Part shown: positions 5,735 through 6,860 of the stretch, piece after piece | How positions within the stretch are numbered: position 1 is the stretch's first letter | How the letters are laid out: each line of letters opens with the position of its first letter | From: an uncultured Phaeodactylibacter sp. | GTDB taxonomy: Bacteria; Bacteroidota; Bacteroidia; Chitinophagales; Saprospiraceae | NCBI GenBank assembly: GCA_913062745.1 | Contig: CAJXXJ010000206.1 | Span: forward strand, 1-6,860 | DNA: 6,860 nucleotides | Direction of reading: 5' to 3' | Notes under the pieces: model-generated | What the model saw: only the letters and a program-made list of their open reading frames with translations | Told to the model about the DNA's origin: nothing | Databases searched by the model: none | Translations under genes and position numbers: made by a program

Positions 5735-6736
5735 ATGAATTCTGCAAGTGCACCTTTCGAGCATTTCAGCCAACAAAACCTCCTCGTCCTGGGAGACGTC
5801 ATGATCGACCGCTACCTGGAAGGCCGGGTAGACCGCATCTCACCCGAAGCGCCGGTCCCGATCGTCCAATTACAGCAGCGGGAAGACCGCCTGGGCGGCG
5901 CAGCCAACGTAGCCCTCAACCTGAAGGCGCTAGGCGCAACGCCCTATATCTGCACCGTCATTGGCAAGGATAAGGAGGGCGACGAAATGCTGGAGCTGCT
6001 GCCCGCACATCAGCTTTCCACGCGCGGTATCGTACAATCTGCCGAGCGGCGCACCACCGTCAAATCCCGGGTGCTGGCAGCCAGTCAGCAGTTGCTGCGG
6101 CTGGACGAGGAGGACACGCATGACCTGCTGGAGGCTGAAGAGGAAAAGTTGCTGGCAGCAGTGGTCAGTATCTTGGAAAACAAGGATATCCACGCTATTC
6201 TTTTCCAGGATTACAACAAGGGAGTACTGTCGGTGCGGGTGATTCAGAAGGTCATTCTGGAGGCGATCAAACGCGATATCCCGACCGCAGTGGACCCTAA
6301 GTTCAATAACTTCTGGGCGTATAAGCGCATTACCCTTTTCAAGCCTAACCTGAAGGAAATCAGGGCGCAAATCCCTTTCCCCGTAGCGCCCGACACAGCA
6401 TCTTTGGCGAAAGCCGCCCAACACCTCCGCTCTAAGCTTGACCATCAGTTCACCTTGATTACCTTATCAGAGCGCGGTGTCTTTTTCGAGAACGGCAAAT
6501 CGAGCCACAGCATGCCTACACACCCGCGGATGATTGCCGATGTCTGCGGCGCGGGCGACACCGTGTTTGCGGTAGCCGGGCTGGGGCTTTCGCTGGGCAT
6601 GGATTTAGAGCAAATCGCACAACTGGCTAACCTCGCGGGCGGGCAGGTGTGTGAAAAAGTAGGTGTGGTGCCGGTAGACCGCAGCAAGCTGGAACAGGAG
6701 TACGAGGCGCTCCTGAGTATGGGGCGCATTGCTTAA
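5735..6736 (+). CDS. hldA: D-glycero-beta-D-manno-heptose-7-phosphate kinase (monofunctional)
   Basis: This PfkB/ribokinase-family kinase phosphorylates heptose-7-phosphate to the 1,7-bisphosphate on the ADP-heptose pathway for the LPS inner core (the RfaE/HldE N-terminal activity). LVLGDVMIDRYLEG (17-30) and RISPEAPVPIV (34-44) are hallmark segments. GGAANVALNL (54-63) forms the sugar site. QDYNKGVL (158-165), VDPK (186-189) and KPNLKE (203-208) follow. The PfkB signature DVCGAGDTV (269-277) supplies the anion hole and catalytic base Asp275, with Cys271 where Thr or Ser is common. At 333 residues it ends where bifunctional HldE (about 475 residues) would continue into the cytidylyltransferase-like domain, so the adenylyltransferase must be encoded elsewhere. 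No GmhA, GmhB or HldD is in the window. ATG 5735 places LVLGD at the normal distance from the N-terminus. The stop overlaps that of a probable convergent gene. Confidence 0.94.
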   Translation: MNSASAPFEHFSQQNLLVLGDVMIDRYLEGRVDRISPEAPVPIVQLQQREDRLGGAANVALNLKALGATPYICTVIGKDKEGDEMLELLPAHQLSTRGIVQSAERRTTVKSRVLAASQQLLRLDEEDTHDLLEAEEEKLLAAVVSILENKDIHAILFQDYNKGVLSVRVIQKVILEAIKRDIPTAVDPKFNNFWAYKRITLFKPNLKEIRAQIPFPVAPDTASLAKAAQHLRSKLDHQFTLITLSERGVFFENGKSSHSMPTHPRMIADVCGAGDTVFAVAGLGLSLGMDLEQIAQLANLAGGQVCEKVGVVPVDRSKLEQEYEALLSMGRIA

Positions 6737-6860
6737 ACACAGTAGCCCCGGCCACTCACGAAATGAAAGGGCTCATTCATCGCCTCCCGGCCGGTAGCAA
6801 AGCGAAAACCCTTATCTTTCTCTGTGATCTCGTAAATGTCAATAAATAGTATGAAAAACC
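6733..6860 (-). CDS. C-terminal end of an unidentified convergent gene (partial)
   Basis: The minus strand is open for 42 codons from the right edge to a TAA at 6733-6735. The last residues read MNEPFHFVSGRGYCV, preceded by IDIYEITEKDKGFRFATGRE. The mix of charged, aromatic and glycine residues and the GC-leaning third codon positions look coding. I do not recognise the family. The stop would overlap the hldA stop by four bases in a shared TTAA, so there would be no room for a terminator between the genes. The competing reading is that the region is intergenic and upstream of a plus-strand gene starting at ATG 6851 (M-K-N), with TATCTTTC at 6813-6820 as a promoter box. I favour the minus-strand gene, without certainty. 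Confidence 0.55.
   Translation of the reverse strand, partial: FFILFIDIYEITEKDKGFRFATGREAMNEPFHFVSGRGYCV

Noticed and set aside
6813..6820. TATCTTTC, identical to the hldA box, as a promoter for a gene at ATG 6851
   Set aside because: It lacks the TTGAS that precedes the other boxes and lies inside a probable minus-strand coding region; kept only as the alternative reading of the right edge.
6763..6849. A 28-codon plus-strand ORF (starts MKGLIHRLPAGSKAK) after hldA
   Set aside because: It is exactly antisense, codon for codon, to the likelier minus-strand gene end, and has no ribosome binding site or recognisable features.
1..6860. Search for CRISPR repeats, insertion-sequence ends, tRNA genes, phage genes, toxin-antitoxin or defence genes
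   Set aside because: No direct repeats in array form, no transposase-like frame, no tRNA-like fold and no unexplained gene-sized gap were seen; the content is envelope and housekeeping genes.

Overview
The window looks like chromosomal DNA from a member of the Bacteroidota. Several features support this: Bacteroidota-type -7 promoter boxes (TAnnTTTG), few recognisable Shine-Dalgarno sequences at start codons, an outer-membrane beta-barrel gene with a typical signal peptide, and the style of the LPS genes. The coding regions are moderately GC-rich and the intergenic gaps AT-rich, which would suit a Saprospiria- or Chitinophagia-like lineage, but the lineage is a guess.

Layout. The left half is transcribed leftwards. 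A divergent promoter region at about 3457-3602 separates it from the right half, which is transcribed rightwards. On the minus strand, reading from the middle to the left edge, are rfbB (dTDP-glucose 4,6-dehydratase), a two-helix DUF502-family membrane protein, a RluA-family pseudouridine synthase, a strong perfect-stem terminator (867-907), and an alpha/beta hydrolase cut off by the left edge. On the plus strand are an uncharacterised outer-membrane beta-barrel protein, waaA (Kdo transferase) starting on the very next base, and hldA/rfaE1 (heptose-7-phosphate kinase without the adenylyltransferase domain) behind its own putative promoter. At the right edge the C-terminal end of a convergent minus-strand gene probably overlaps the hldA stop codon by four bases (TTAA).

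Function. Three genes belong to lipopolysaccharide or surface-polysaccharide synthesis. RfbB makes the dTDP-4-keto-6-deoxyglucose intermediate for deoxysugars such as rhamnose, WaaA adds Kdo to lipid A, and HldA phosphorylates heptose-7-phosphate on the way to ADP-heptose. The barrel protein coupled to waaA is the most interesting unknown because its position suggests an envelope or LPS role. The same short sequence, close to WTTGASTAnnTTTSSN, precedes three of the genes, and a partial version precedes a fourth, suggesting a lineage-specific extended promoter element.

I see no mobile element, CRISPR array, tRNA/rRNA, phage gene or defence system. The window is mostly ordinary core-genome content. 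The best leads are the barrel gene, the promoter motif and the edge gene, rather than a new system.
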